Below, one piece after another: positions 7,593 to 16,487 of a stretch of 38,929 nt of DNA (position 1 is the stretch's first letter; each line of letters begins with the position of its first letter). Location: contig WRPF01000024.1 of NCBI GenBank assembly GCA_009773335.1, positions 1 through 38,929 on the forward strand, read 5' to 3'. Origin of the DNA: Caulobacteraceae bacterium. GTDB lineage: Bacteria; Pseudomonadota; Alphaproteobacteria; Caulobacterales; Aquidulcibacteraceae. The position numbers and the translations under genes were made by a program. The notes beneath the pieces were generated by a model. That model was given only the letters and a program-made list of their open reading frames with translations, did no database searches and was not told the DNA's origin.

Positions 7593-9125
7593 ATGAAGCA
7601 CATCGTCGAAGCGCTCGAAGCCAAGCGTGCAGCCGCCCGCGCCGGCGGCGGCGCCAAGCGCATGGCCAACCAGCACGCCAAGGGCAAGCTCACGGCCCGC
7701 GAGCGCATCGAGCTGCTGCTCGACGACGGCTCCTTCGAGGAGTTCGACATGTTCGTCGAACACCGCTGCGCCGACTTCGGCATGGCCGACCAGAAGGTCC
7801 CCGGCGACGGCGTCGTCACCGGCTGGGGCACGGTCAACGGCCGCGTGGTCTATGTGTTCTCCAAGGACTTCACCGTCTTCGGCGGCTCGCTCTCGATGGC
7901 GCACGCGGAAAAGATCGTGAAGGTGCAGGAGATGGCGATCCAGAACGGCGCACCGGTGGTGGGCATCTTCGACGCGGGCGGCGCGCGCATCCAGGAAGGC
8001 GTGCAGTCGCTGGCGGGCTACGCCGACATCTTCATGAACAACATCCTCGGCTCCGGCGTCGTGCCGCAGATCTCGGTGATCATGGGCCCGTGCGCGGGCG
8101 GCGATGTCTATTCCCCCGCGATGACCGACTTCATCTTCATGGTCCGCGACACGAGCTACATGTTCGTGACCGGCCCCGACGTCGTGAAGACGGTGACGAA
8201 CGAGACGGTGACGGCCGAGGAACTCGGCGGCGCGCGCGTGCATGCGTCGAAGTCCGGCGTGGTGGACGGCGCGTTCGAGAACGATTTCGAGACGCTCAGC
8301 GAGATGCGCCGTCTGATCGACTTCCTGCCGAGCTCGAACCGCGACAAGCCGCCCGTGCGGCCGAGCTTCGATGACGGCGAGCGCGAGGATCCCTCCCTCG
8401 ACACGCTCATCCCCGACAATCCCAACAAGCCTTACGACATGAAAGAGCTCCTGGAAAAAGTCGCCGACGAAGGCGACCTGTTCGAGATCGGGAAAGATTT
8501 CGGCAAGAACATCATAACCGCCTTCGGGCGCCTCGAAGGCTCCACCGTCGGCTTCGTCGCCAACCAGCCGATGACGCTCGCGGGCGTGCTCGACATCGAC
8601 GCCTCGCGGAAAGCCGCGCGCTTCGTGCGGTTCTGCGACGCGTTCAACATCCCGATCGTGACCTTCGTCGACGTCCCCGGCTTCCTCCCCGGCACGAAGC
8701 AGGAGTACGGCGGGCTCATCAAGCACGGCGCGAAACTGCTGTTCGCGTACGGCGAGGCGACGGTGCCGAAAGTCACCGTCATCACGCGCAAGGCCTACGG
8801 CGGCGCCTATGACGTTATGTCTTCCAAGCACCTGCGCGGCGACGTGAACTACGCCTGGCCGACCGCCGAAATCGCGGTGATGGGCGCGAAAGGCGCGGTG
8901 GAGATCATTTTCCGCGCCGATATCGGCGACGCCGACAAGATCGCTGCGCGAACAAAGGAATACCAGGACCGCTTCGCCAACCCCTTCGTGGCGGCCTCCC
9001 TCGGCTACCTCGACGACGTGATCATGCCGCGCGAAACGCGCAGGCGCCTCGTGCGCTCACTACGCGCGCTGAAGGGCAAGAAGCTCGAGAACCCGTGGAA
9101 GAAGCACGATAATATTCCGCTATGA
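7593..9125 (+). CDS. pccB: Propionyl-CoA carboxylase beta subunit (carboxyltransferase)
   Basis: The 510-residue protein is a biotin-dependent acyl-CoA carboxyltransferase, transferring CO2 from carboxybiotin to propionyl-CoA to give methylmalonyl-CoA. It has the PccB landmarks: [17 protein letters not shown] near the N-terminus, [27 protein letters not shown], the oxyanion-hole regions [10 protein letters not shown] and [16 protein letters not shown], and later [12 protein letters not shown] and [18 protein letters not shown]. The biotin carboxylase (alpha) subunit is not nearby. ATG 7593 is chosen because family members start with MK-(D/H)-I-x-E-x-L-E just there; a longer frame from 7527 lacks homology-like character. 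The stop overlaps the start of the next gene (ATGA). Confidence 0.95.
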   Translation: MKHIVEALEAKRAAARAGGGAKRMANQHAKGKLTARERIELLLDDGSFEEFDMFVEHRCADFGMADQKVPGDGVVTGWGTVNGRVVYVFSKDFTVFGGSLSMAHAEKIVKVQEMAIQNGAPVVGIFDAGGARIQEGVQSLAGYADIFMNNILGSGVVPQISVIMGPCAGGDVYSPAMTDFIFMVRDTSYMFVTGPDVVKTVTNETVTAEELGGARVHASKSGVVDGAFENDFETLSEMRRLIDFLPSSNRDKPPVRPSFDDGEREDPSLDTLIPDNPNKPYDMKELLEKVADEGDLFEIGKDFGKNIITAFGRLEGSTVGFVANQPMTLAGVLDIDASRKAARFVRFCDAFNIPIVTFVDVPGFLPGTKQEYGGLIKHGAKLLFAYGEATVPKVTVITRKAYGGAYDVMSSKHLRGDVNYAWPTAEIAVMGAKGAVEIIFRADIGDADKIAARTKEYQDRFANPFVAASLGYLDDVIMPRETRRRLVRSLRALKGKKLENPWKKHDNIPL

Positions 9126-10027
9126 GAGAGTTTTCTGCGAACTATTACGGCCTCAAACGCACAGCGTTCATTTTCTGCGTCGTTACACTCTTGTTCTGCG
9201 CGGGTGGGACGACGGTTTCGACACTCTCTATCGCCGGCGTCACACTCTCCGGAATTAGCTTCGGACTTCTGCTGTTCTTCTGTTTTGCAGCCGCCACTTA
9301 CTACACCACATTGTTCGGGCTCGCCGCGTATGTCGAAGGCAAAACGAACCTGCTCTCACAGAACAACAACGAGACGGAACTGAAATTACTTCTTGCACAA
9401 GGATTAGATCGACTCCTTGCAGCCACTCAGTCTTTGCAGCCAGTGCTGCAAAGTTACGCAACCCGATTTGATGCGGAAGATTTGGTGACGCTTAAGAATG
9501 AGGTGGAAGAAGCGCTATCGAGCAAAAAACTCTCCATCCAGCTTCAAGATATCAATTCTAACTTGCTAGGAACCGGCCCTGTCTCGGCCTCCCTATTTAA
9601 TCTGACTAGCGCGTACCTTCGATCCACCGAAAAGAGAGAACCTGCCACCAAGCAACTCAACCTTGCCCAATTTCATGACGATGTAATCCAGGCAACAAAA
9701 GAAGATTTTCCTGGAATTGTCGAAACGGCGGTGCGGCGCACGATGGCGCAAAAGGTTGTCGAGGAGAGAGAGCGCATCGACAGGGCAATTGCCTCGATGA
9801 CCGCTTTCTCTACTGCCTTCAAGGCGGAGCTCGCGCAACACGAAGAGTACATCAGAAACTACCGCGCGCCAATTGAAGCAAACCTCTTGCAGATTCAGGT
9901 TTTGAGAAATGTCCGAAGTACAAAATTTTGGGTGCTCGAAGTTGGGGCAGTCGCGGTTCTATTTCTAATAGCGCTGTTTCACTATATAGGTCGGTATTGG
10001 GCGTTGTTTCCCACGTTGATCGCATGA
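9122..10027 (+). CDS. Unknown protein with three membrane segments and a helical central region, AT-rich
   Basis: I do not recognise this 301-residue protein. It has two hydrophobic segments near the N-terminus (about residues 14-33 and 44-70), a long hydrophilic, mostly helical middle (about 75-265) with heptad-like stretches, and one C-terminal membrane segment (about 269-291). The middle should therefore lie on one side of the inner membrane. Base composition is strikingly different: hand-counted lines give 40-47% GC, against well over 60% in pccB. Its start overlaps the pccB stop (ATGA), and a repeat cluster follows its stop. The composition and isolated position suggest recent acquisition. 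Confidence 0.75.
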   Translation: MREFSANYYGLKRTAFIFCVVTLLFCAGGTTVSTLSIAGVTLSGISFGLLLFFCFAAATYYTTLFGLAAYVEGKTNLLSQNNNETELKLLLAQGLDRLLAATQSLQPVLQSYATRFDAEDLVTLKNEVEEALSSKKLSIQLQDINSNLLGTGPVSASLFNLTSAYLRSTEKREPATKQLNLAQFHDDVIQATKEDFPGIVETAVRRTMAQKVVEERERIDRAIASMTAFSTAFKAELAQHEEYIRNYRAPIEANLLQIQVLRNVRSTKFWVLEVGAVAVLFLIALFHYIGRYWALFPTLIA

Positions 10028-10036
10028 CCGAACGCG

Positions 10037-10120
10037 CGTAGGGTGGATTGAGCGGCGCGAAATCCACCATGGCCTCGCGCGAACGGCGGTGGATTTCGCT
10101 TTCGCTCAATCCACCCTACG
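10037..10120. repeat. Imperfect palindrome 1 of the 10.0-10.4 kb repeat cluster
   Basis: A perfect 18-bp inverted repeat (10037-10054 and 10103-10120, containing TAGGGTGGATTGAGC) encloses a second perfect 12-bp inverted repeat (10057-10068 and 10088-10099, GCGAAATCCACC). Together they can form a long interrupted hairpin on either strand. It starts ten bases after the stop of the AT-rich gene, where it could also act as a transcript end. No coding function is seen. Confidence 0.85.
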
Positions 10121-10150
10121 GAACGCGCTTCGTTCTCCGCGAGGAGGACC

Positions 10151-10232
10151 GCGCACCTCCCGGTGCGCATGGGCTGAACGTGGGGGTGCCGGCGTCTGGA
10201 ACGGTCGCGCCGTTGCGCACCGGGAGGTGCGC
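10151..10232. repeat. Inverted repeat 2 of the cluster
   Basis: Two perfect 19-bp arms (10151-10169 and 10214-10232) are separated by 44 bases. Each arm is itself a small palindrome: GCGCACC, TCCC, GGTGCGC. The match extends outward with one mismatch. The element can fold either as one long hairpin or as two short ones. Confidence 0.85.
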
Positions 10233-10278
10233 AGTCCTGTTTCGGCGTCGCGTTTTTCCTCGTTCCCACGTCGACAAC

Positions 10279-10305
10279 GGCGGATTGCGCTTCGCTGCAT
10301 CCGCC
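10279..10305. repeat. Short hairpin in the repeat cluster
   Basis: GGCGGAT (10279-10285) and ATCCGCC (10299-10305) form a perfect 7-bp stem, with partially paired bases inside the loop. It lies between the second and third large inverted repeats. Confidence 0.6.
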
Positions 10306-10314
10306 CTGCGGTTC

Positions 10315-10418
10315 GTGATCGGGACCGCCGGCGCCCTCGCCGGCAAAGCGGGTCGTCCTGATGGAGTGTATCCAGTTTGAACACCAATGCCGGCGGGGGC
10401 GCCGGCGGTCCTGATCAC
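10315..10418. repeat. Inverted repeat 3 of the cluster
   Basis: Two 31-bp arms (10315-10345 and 10388-10418) match as inverted copies with two mismatches, with GACCGCCGGCGCC at their core and 42 bases between them. It ends 84 bases before the next gene. With the preceding elements it fills almost the whole gene-free stretch 10028-10502. Confidence 0.85.
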
Positions 10419-10502
10419 CGGCGTTAGTGAGTAGGGGCCCGCATTAACGCGACCTTGAGACGCCGGTGGTAGCGTCCGCGCGCCTTGCGCCCGGAGTACG
10501 CC

Positions 10503-11441
10503 ATGAGCCCGCCTGCCGCCGCCGTCCTCCTCGACCTTGTGGACCGCATCGCCGCGGACGCGCGGGTGGACGCCGACGAGGCCTCCGCATTCCGCCGCGC
10601 GGTGTTTTCCGGCGGCATTGTGAGCCGGGGGAAGAGCCGCGCGTTCTTCACGCTTGCCGGCGAGATTTCGGACGGTTGCGACGGCTGGGCGGCGGCGGTC
10701 ATGGACGCCATCGGCGACCACGTCCTCGGCGCCGACAACGTGATCTCCAATGGCGCCGCAGCCTGGCTCGCCGCGCATGCGCCGTTCGCCGGCGCGCTCG
10801 CGGCGCCGTTGCTTGTGCGGATCGTCGAGCGTGCGGAAAGCGCGCCGCACGCCCTCGTCGCCGCCGCCCGCGGCGCGGTGTCGGCGGCGGTCGCGCAGTC
10901 GCCCATGGGTCCGCGCGAAACGGCCTGGGTGCGCAGCTGCCTCTACGCCCTCGCCAGCGACGAGGCTGTGCATGTGAGCGACGCCGAAGTCCGCTGGCTC
11001 TTCGCGCTCGACGCCGCCACCGAGGGCCGCGCCAACGATCCGGCGTGGGGCGATCTCTTCGTCAAGGCGGCGCTCAATCACGTCACGGGCCAGCGCCGGT
11101 CGGCGCTGCTGTCGCCCGAAGGTCAGCACGAAAGACGCGCCTGGCTAGAAAAGCCGGTTGATCCGTCCCCGGTCAGGTTCTTCGCGCGCGCGTTTGAGAA
11201 CGGGCTCGACGGATACCGCGCGGGCGTGAACGCGCCGGGAGAGACCGAGGCCTTTGAGGCGCACTACGCGCAACGGCTGACGGAAGCCGCCGAGGACGAG
11301 CGCCTGACGCTCGCGGAGGTCTCCGTCGTCATCGCTCTCGTGCATGCCGATGGCGTGCGAACGGCCAACGAAACCCGCCTGCTGGAAGAGATGCGCCGCC
11401 TCGAAGCCGCGCAGCCCACACGGGCGGCGTTGTTGAATTAG
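10503..11441 (+). CDS. Hypothetical protein, 312 residues
   Basis: I do not recognise the family. The product is alanine-rich, predicted all-helical and without signal peptide or membrane segment. Two regions with similar texture ([15 protein letters not shown] near the N-terminus; [14 protein letters not shown] and [17 protein letters not shown] near the C-terminus) resemble the acidic helix pairs of TerB-like proteins, but this is only an impression. ATG 10503 follows a GGAG at six bases; a TTG at 10485 is the alternative. The gene is GC-rich like the bulk of the window, unlike the AT-rich gene on the other side of the repeat cluster. Confidence 0.65.
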   Translation: MSPPAAAVLLDLVDRIAADARVDADEASAFRRAVFSGGIVSRGKSRAFFTLAGEISDGCDGWAAAVMDAIGDHVLGADNVISNGAAAWLAAHAPFAGALAAPLLVRIVERAESAPHALVAAARGAVSAAVAQSPMGPRETAWVRSCLYALASDEAVHVSDAEVRWLFALDAATEGRANDPAWGDLFVKAALNHVTGQRRSALLSPEGQHERRAWLEKPVDPSPVRFFARAFENGLDGYRAGVNAPGETEAFEAHYAQRLTEAAEDERLTLAEVSVVIALVHADGVRTANETRLLEEMRRLEAAQPTRAALLN

Positions 11442-11539
11442 GCCCGCGCCGGGCGCATACCCAGGCTCGACGAGGATTTCAGCATCGCCGATCTCGCGCC
11501 CCTGATGCGCGCGGTGGATGCGGCGAAGGGATAATCGCC

Positions 11540-11896
<357 letters not shown>

Positions 11897-11907
11897 CTCT
11901 GGAGCAT

Positions 11908-12071
11908 CCTTCTCCCCCGTGAGGGGGAGAAGGTGGCCCCAAACCCATTTGGGGCCGGATGAGGGGGTGTCGAACAGAACTAGGCTCTGCATCGACACTG
12001 CACCGAATCTCCCACTCGCCCCCTCATCCGACGGCTTCGCCGCCACCTTCTCCCCCTCGCGGGGGCGAAGG
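11908..12071. repeat. Pair of REP-like palindromic elements in opposite orientation
   Basis: Copy 1 (11908-11967) consists of a hairpin of CCTTCTCCCCC and its complement (11908-11933), a GGCCCCAAA/TTTGGGGCC hairpin (11935-11956) and GGATGAGGGGG. Copy 2 (12019-12071) is the same arrangement reversed: CCCCCTCATCC, a CGGC-TTCG-CCG hairpin and CCTTCTCCCCC-type palindrome. Elements of this CTTCTCCC...GGTGGC...GGATGAGGG type are familiar as dispersed intergenic repeats in alphaproteobacteria. The inner hairpin differs between the copies. The pair occupies about half of the gene-free stretch 11897-12231; the remainder (12072-12231) shows nothing I can name. Confidence 0.8.
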
Positions 12072-12231
12072 AAAACGCACACGGGTTGCTGTAACGCCAG
12101 CTCCCATCACCACACCCATTCCCACACAAATTCCGGCGCCGTTTGTTGGCGCGCATGCGCTTGCGGCGCGAAGACGCGAAAACATTCCGCAATCTATCCG
12201 ACCGGCATCGCGGGCCTGTCATGCTCCGCGG

Positions 12232-13008
12232 ATGAAACACGCAACCCCTCCTTCCCACATCGCCAGAAACGCCCTCTGGATCACCGTCCTCACGCTGCTC
12301 GCGCGTCTGGCGCCGATGCTGGAGGGCGTGTGCGAGGCGCGTGCGTGGCGGGCGGCGGCGCGGTGGCTGAAGGATGCGGAGGCGCTCGCGCGGCGCATCC
12401 TGTTTGCACACGCGGTGGGGCTGGCGGCGGGGATGCAGTTTGCGCCGCGCGATGCGACAGCGACGTCTCCACTATCCATGCCGGGAACGCCTGCGGGCGG
12501 CGGCGCTGTCCATACCGGGTTCCGTCTGCGGTTTCTCGCGCGCAGGCGCCGTGTCTGCGCGATACGACGCGCACGCGCTGAACCCGATTACGACGGCGCG
12601 CGGCTCCAGATGCGCGCCGACGCCTTGCGCGCAGCATGCGCCGATCCCCTGCCGCTGGCGCTGAAACTCGCACGGCGCATCGCGCGGCGACGCGAGATGG
12701 TTCCACAGATTCTGATGGGCTTGCGGCGCGTGCGCCCGCATGCGGCGTTGCGCGACGTGCTGTGGCGCATCTTCGCCGAGCCGCCGGAAATCTTCATCGC
12801 GCAAGCGCTGCGGCCGGCCACCGGCGCCGATCCGCCGTCGCACCTGACGCTGCTTGACTCCGACGTTCCGCCACTCCCGCACGCGCCGGAGGGAACGCCT
12901 GCGCACGCCTGCACATCCGCCGTTCCCCATCGCCGCGAAAAAACAGGCGCCGCGCCCGCGCTTCCGCTACCAACGCGCGCCGGCAGACCAGCATGGAGCG
13001 CCTCGTGA
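12232..13008 (+). CDS. Hypothetical arginine/alanine-rich protein, 258 residues
   Basis: I do not recognise this protein. It begins with a hydrophobic helix (NALWITVLTLLARLAPML) and is rich in alanine and arginine throughout, with several amphipathic helices (ARRILFAHAVGLAAGM, LARRIARRREMVPQI) and a proline-rich, low-complexity C-terminus from about residue 210. No catalytic motif is visible. The last 16 bases overlap the start of the UPF0114 gene in another frame. The ribosome-binding site is weak, and the frame stays open far upstream, so the start is uncertain. It may be a fast-evolving lineage-specific gene. Confidence 0.5.
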   Translation: MKHATPPSHIARNALWITVLTLLARLAPMLEGVCEARAWRAAARWLKDAEALARRILFAHAVGLAAGMQFAPRDATATSPLSMPGTPAGGGAVHTGFRLRFLARRRRVCAIRRARAEPDYDGARLQMRADALRAACADPLPLALKLARRIARRREMVPQILMGLRRVRPHAALRDVLWRIFAEPPEIFIAQALRPATGADPPSHLTLLDSDVPPLPHAPEGTPAHACTSAVPHRREKTGAAPALPLPTRAGRPAWSAS

Positions 13009-13526
13009 AGAACCCCGTCGAACGCATTCTCGAAAGCGGGCTTTTCGCTTCGCGCTGGCTGATGGCGCCGATCTATGTGGGGCTCGCGCTGGCGCTGGCG
13101 GGGCTCGTGGTCGTGTTCGCACGCGAGATGATGCACGAGGCGCCGCATCTTCTGTCCATGGGCCCGGAGGATGCGATCCTCGCCATCCTGTCGCTGATCG
13201 ATCTGTCGCTGGCGGGCAACCTGCTGCTGATCGTGATCTTTTCCGGCTACGAGAACTTCGTCTCGCGCATCGACAAGACCGAACTGGAAGACCGCCCCGA
13301 ATGGATGGGCACGGTCGATTTCTCGGCGCTGAAGATGAAGCTGCTGGCGTCCATCATCGCCATCTCCGCCGTGGCGCTGCTGCGGCAGTTCATGATCATG
13401 GGCGAGCCCGGCGCCATGGCCAAGGACCAGCTCGTGTTCCTCATCGTCATCCATCTCACCTTCGTGGTCTCGGGCCTGCTGATGGCGGCGATGGACTGGC
13501 TGTCGAGCCGGTCGGGAGGCCACTGA
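12993..13526 (+). CDS. UPF0114 (YqhA) family membrane protein
   Basis: The 177-residue product has the family's hallmarks: NPVERILESGLFASRWLMAP at the N-terminus, LSLIDLSLAGNLLLIVIFSG with the conserved YENFVSR just after, and the KMKLLASIIAISAVALL and HLTFVVSGLLMAAMDW helices. It should span the inner membrane about four times. The function of this family is unknown. Start ATG 12993 lies inside the end of the preceding open frame; the family alignment supports it. The gene converges with the PspC-domain gene, eight bases apart. Confidence 0.92.
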   Translation: MERLVKNPVERILESGLFASRWLMAPIYVGLALALAGLVVVFAREMMHEAPHLLSMGPEDAILAILSLIDLSLAGNLLLIVIFSGYENFVSRIDKTELEDRPEWMGTVDFSALKMKLLASIIAISAVALLRQFMIMGEPGAMAKDQLVFLIVIHLTFVVSGLLMAAMDWLSSRSGGH

Positions 13527-13534
13527 CGAAGCGG

Positions 13535-14605
13535 CTAGAATCCACCCGGCGCGACAATGGCGCGGAACCATTGGTAGATCGGCGCGATCACCTCGCGTGC
13601 GGCGGGCCAGTACTGGTAAGCGTACCAGAGCCCGCCGACCGTGAAGATGAACGAGAAGAGGCCGTAGCTCAGCTCCGAAGCGGCCGCGTTGTATCCCAGC
13701 GCCGCAAACGAAGCACGGCGCATGGCGCGGAACGGCCAGGTAGCGACAATGATGGCGAACGCCGCGACAAATATCGCGCCCCAGAGCGACCAGTCCGCAG
13801 GCGGCTCGACGCCGAGCACCGCGCCGGTGGTGAACAGCGACCACACCGTGAAGACAAGCGCGAGGCCGAGCGATGCTTCCACAAGCGCGCAGATCGACGC
13901 GACCACGCCCGCCAGCATCTGCGTGCCGTAGCCCACGTGCGGCTGCGGCGCAGGCGTTGCGAACGCGCTCATCTTCGACGCCGTACGCCGCCGACGTTCC
14001 CGACGTCGCCACGCGCTCTGCTGGTTCCGCGCGATCTCGGCGAACTGTTTCTTGGCGCCATCGATCACTTCCTGCGCGTTGAACGGAAGCCCATGCGCCG
14101 CCGCCCACTCCGCACTCGTCTGCGCCGACGGCACGACGAACATCATCACGGCGTACACAAGCAGGCCCGCGCCTTGCGTGAGCACGGTGGCCACAACAAA
14201 TATGAAGCGCACCAACGTGGGATCGGTCTTGAAATAGGCGGCGATCCCCGAACATACGCCGGCGAACATCGCGCCCTCGCGCAAGCGGTAGAGACGCTTG
14301 TCAGCATCGGACGAGGCGTTTGGCGCTTCAGCCTGTTCGTGCGTCGACTCGGTGTCGGTCACGGGTCCCATTTCCTTTAGGATCGCACCCATCTCCGCGC
14401 CGCTCACCACCGTCTTGCGCGCACCGAGCACGCCCGCGCATTTGTCGGCGACGGCCTGTTCGAGGTCGGAAAGAATTTCCGCGCGATCGGGATTGTCCTT
14501 CAGCCCTGTCTCGGCGGCGTCGAGCCACTTGCGCAAGGCGTCATAGGCGCCCTGCTCCAGCTGAAAGGCGTTGCCATTGAGATTGATCGTGACGACGTGT
14601 TCCAT
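13535..14605 (-). CDS. PspC domain membrane protein
   Basis: The 356-residue protein starts with a soluble region (residues 1-105; VTINLNGNAFQLEQGAYDAL) common in PspC-domain proteins of Bacteroidetes and proteobacteria. The PspC domain follows (about 105-165: KRLYRLREGAMFAGVCSG, AAYFKTDPTLVRFIFV, LLVYAVMMFVVP), and then further membrane helices. PspC-type proteins sense or respond to inner-membrane stress. The gene lies three bases after the PadR regulator gene in the same orientation, the common padR-pspC operon, so PadR presumably controls it from the operator upstream of padR. Confidence 0.9.
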   Translation of the reverse strand: MEHVVTINLNGNAFQLEQGAYDALRKWLDAAETGLKDNPDRAEILSDLEQAVADKCAGVLGARKTVVSGAEMGAILKEMGPVTDTESTHEQAEAPNASSDADKRLYRLREGAMFAGVCSGIAAYFKTDPTLVRFIFVVATVLTQGAGLLVYAVMMFVVPSAQTSAEWAAAHGLPFNAQEVIDGAKKQFAEIARNQQSAWRRRERRRRTASKMSAFATPAPQPHVGYGTQMLAGVVASICALVEASLGLALVFTVWSLFTTGAVLGVEPPADWSLWGAIFVAAFAIIVATWPFRAMRRASFAALGYNAAASELSYGLFSFIFTVGGLWYAYQYWPAAREVIAPIYQWFRAIVAPGGF

Positions 14606-14608
14606 CGT

Positions 14609-14932
14609 TCAGCGCCCCAGAGTGTCGAGAGTGGTGTTGAGCCCGGCCCAGTAGGCCTGCAGGGCGTCGAGAAGCTCACGGCCCTTGTCGGTGAGCCGGT
14701 AGTATTTGCGCGGTGGCCCCGCCTGGCTTTCCTGCCAGGCGTAGTCCACGAGTTCGTCGCGCCGGAGCCGGGAGAGAAGCGGATAGAGCGTGCCTTCCTG
14801 CGTGGCGAAGTCCGTCCCCTGCAGGCGGGCGAGAATGTCAGCAGCGTAGACGGGCGGCCCCGAAATGACCTTGAGCAGGACGAATTCGAGCAGGCCTTTC
14901 CGGAGCGGCGCGAACTTTTCGTCGGGATTCAT
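14609..14932 (-). CDS. PadR family transcriptional regulator
   Basis: The 107-residue product is a minimal PadR winged-helix repressor: RKGLLEFVLLKVI, YAADILARLQ, the wing region TQEGTLYPLLSRLRRDELVDY, GPPRKYYRLTDKGRELLDAL, and a short dimerisation helix. It forms an operon with the PspC-domain gene downstream. A perfect palindrome (14936-14957) overlaps its predicted -10 box and reaches its ribosome-binding sequence (AAGG), so autorepression is very likely. The ligand or stimulus that releases it cannot be read from the sequence; envelope stress is a reasonable inference from its partner gene. Confidence 0.93.
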   Translation of the reverse strand: MNPDEKFAPLRKGLLEFVLLKVISGPPVYAADILARLQGTDFATQEGTLYPLLSRLRRDELVDYAWQESQAGPPRKYYRLTDKGRELLDALQAYWAGLNTTLDTLGR

Positions 14933-14935
14933 AAG

Positions 14936-14957
14936 CTACCTTTCGTGATAAAGGTAG
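14936..14957 (-). promoter_or_regulatory. Probable PadR operator
   Basis: CTACCTTT (14936-14943) and AAAGGTAG (14950-14957) form a perfect 8-bp inverted repeat with a six-base spacer, directly before the padR start codon. Spacing and length suit a dimeric winged-helix repressor. Confidence 0.75.
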
Positions 14958-14979
14958 TATGTCGATCAAAGGTCGTCAA
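14951..14979 (-). promoter_or_regulatory. Predicted promoter of the padR-pspC operon
   Basis: On the minus strand TTGACG (14974-14979) is followed after 17 bases by TACCTT (14951-14956). The -35 box is good, the -10 box is weak and lies inside the palindromic operator, as expected for repression by occlusion. Confidence 0.5.
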
Positions 14980-15049
14980 GGGCGTTTGCGCCGCAAGGCC
15001 CGGCGGGCTACCCGATGGTCAGAACATCCCCGAACGGAGCACGCGATCG

Positions 15050-15577
15050 ATGCGCCTTCCTCACACCCTCACCATCGCCGCCGTGGCCCTGCTCGCCGCC
15101 TGCGACCCGCAGAAGCCCGAAGCACCGCCTGTCGAGGCGCCGTCGGTCGCCGAGGCGCCGACCTATCAGGCGCTCACCGGCCTCTTCGGCGCGACGTCCA
15201 GCACCGCCATGGGGATCACCGGCGATCTCGCCGTCACGCCCGAACGCGTGACCCTCTCCAAGGGCGAACAACTTGACACCGCGCCCGCGACGGAGATCTT
15301 GCCCACCGCGCTCATCGCCGCCGGTGGAAAGAGTTTCGCTGAAACCTATGTCGGCCCCACAAGCCTCGCGCTCGAGCTGCGCAAGGTCACCGCCGCAACC
15401 GTTCTTGAGGGAACCACGCCGCAGAAGGTGTGCGGCGACACCCCCGTCAGCTACCTCGCCTTCGCCTATGACGCCGATCGCGCCGTGGTGACGATGCTCG
15501 CCTTCTCCGGCGCCGAGGCGCCCGGCGATGCGGCGACGAATTCGCAGCTGTGCGGCACGTTCTCGTACGGCGAATGA
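15050..15577 (+). CDS. Hypothetical lipoprotein
   Basis: A 16-residue signal peptide ends in the lipobox LLAAC, followed by a proline/alanine/glutamate-rich linker (about residues 20-40) and a compact domain with two cysteines (KVCGDTPVSYLAFAYD and SQLCGTFSYGE) that may form a disulfide. I do not recognise the domain. ATG 15050 is chosen because it begins a clean lipoprotein signal after a GGAG. The gene is divergent from padR and stands 15 bases before the MaoC-like gene, so cotranscription is possible. Confidence 0.75.
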   Translation: MRLPHTLTIAAVALLAACDPQKPEAPPVEAPSVAEAPTYQALTGLFGATSSTAMGITGDLAVTPERVTLSKGEQLDTAPATEILPTALIAAGGKSFAETYVGPTSLALELRKVTAATVLEGTTPQKVCGDTPVSYLAFAYDADRAVVTMLAFSGAEAPGDAATNSQLCGTFSYGE

Positions 15578-15592
15578 TCAGGGAGGAAACAG

Positions 15593-16039
15593 ATGCGTGA
15601 AGTCGCCTATGCGGACATCCAGTCGCTCGTCGGACAGGAAATCGGCGTGTCGGACTGGCTCGAAGTCAGCCAGGAACGCGTGAACCAGTTCGCCGAAGCC
15701 ACCGGCGATCACCAGTGGATCCATGTCGATGTGGAACGCGCGACGAAGGAAATGGGCGGGCCGATCGCGCACGGCTATCTCACCCTGTCGCTGATCCCGT
15801 TCCTCGGTGCGAAACTGCTGAAGATCAACGGCGTCACCCGCGGCATCAACTACGGCTCCGACAAGGTGCGTTTCACCGGCATGGTGCGCGTCGGCAAGCG
15901 CGTGCGGATGCGCCAGAAACTGCTTTCCGCCGAGCCGAAATCCGGCGGCATGCAGCTGAAGAACGAGTGCACGATCGAGATCGAGGGCGAGGACCGTCCG
16001 GCCTGCGTCGCCGAGACGATCTCGGTGGTCTACGGTTGA
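15593..16039 (+). CDS. MaoC-like (R)-specific enoyl-CoA hydratase
   Basis: The 148-residue protein is a single hot-dog domain of the MaoC type. The active-site aspartate and histidine lie in [11 protein letters not shown] (about residues 39-49), followed by [15 protein letters not shown], the overhanging segment typical of (R)-hydratases. Members hydrate trans-2-enoyl-CoA to (R)-3-hydroxyacyl-CoA in fatty-acid breakdown or polyhydroxyalkanoate synthesis; the exact substrate is not visible. AGGAGG-like GGAGG precedes the ATG by seven bases. Confidence 0.92.
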   Translation: MREVAYADIQSLVGQEIGVSDWLEVSQERVNQFAEATGDHQWIHVDVERATKEMGGPIAHGYLTLSLIPFLGAKLLKINGVTRGINYGSDKVRFTGMVRVGKRVRMRQKLLSAEPKSGGMQLKNECTIEIEGEDRPACVAETISVVYG

Positions 16040-16085
16040 AACCCGCGCGTGGGCGGCCACGTATGAGCCTCATCCGGAGCCGCCC

Positions 16086-16481
16086 ATGACCAGGATCACC
16101 CGCACCGACGCCGAATGGCGCGCGCGCCTCACGCCCGAGCAGTACCGTGTCGCGCGCCAGGAAGGCACCGAGCGCGCGTTCACGCCCGGCAACTTCAACG
16201 ACGAGAAACGCCGGGGCGTGTTCCACTGCGTCGGCTGCGACACCCCGCTCTGGTCGAGCGAACACAAATACGACAGCGGCACGGGCTGGCCGTCCTTCTT
16301 CCAGCCCATCGCGCCCGAAGCGGTGGGCACGAAGTCCGACCGGAAGCTCTTCTCGGCCCGCACCGAGGTCCACTGCGCGGTCTGCGACAGCCACATGGGC
16401 CACGTCTTCAAGGACGGACCGGCGCCCACGGGCCTGCGCTACTGCATCAATGGCGCTGTACTGAACTTCGTCCCCAGCTGA
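16086..16481 (+). CDS. msrB: Peptide-methionine (R)-S-oxide reductase
   Basis: MsrB reduces methionine-R-sulfoxide in oxidised proteins. The 131-residue product shows both zinc-binding CxxC pairs (HCVGCD and [11 protein letters not shown]), the conserved [11 protein letters not shown], and the catalytic cysteine in LRYCIN. The residue after Asn is Gly (RYCINGA) where most MsrBs have Ser; the nucleophile itself is present. There is no signal peptide, so it is cytoplasmic. Confidence 0.96.
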   Translation: MTRITRTDAEWRARLTPEQYRVARQEGTERAFTPGNFNDEKRRGVFHCVGCDTPLWSSEHKYDSGTGWPSFFQPIAPEAVGTKSDRKLFSARTEVHCAVCDSHMGHVFKDGPAPTGLRYCINGAVLNFVPS

Positions 16482-16487
16482 AGCGAT

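Noticed and set aside
7446-8831. Minus-strand frame of 461 residues opposite pccB
   Set aside because: Shadow of pccB, which is recognised along its full length.
10037-10418. CRISPR array
   Set aside because: The repeats are inverted pairs of unrelated sequences, not direct repeats with regular spacers.
11463-11534. Short open segment reading [20 protein letters not shown] before the DUF2200 gene
   Set aside because: It looks protein-like and could be the tail of a lost gene, but it has no start and is too short to assign.
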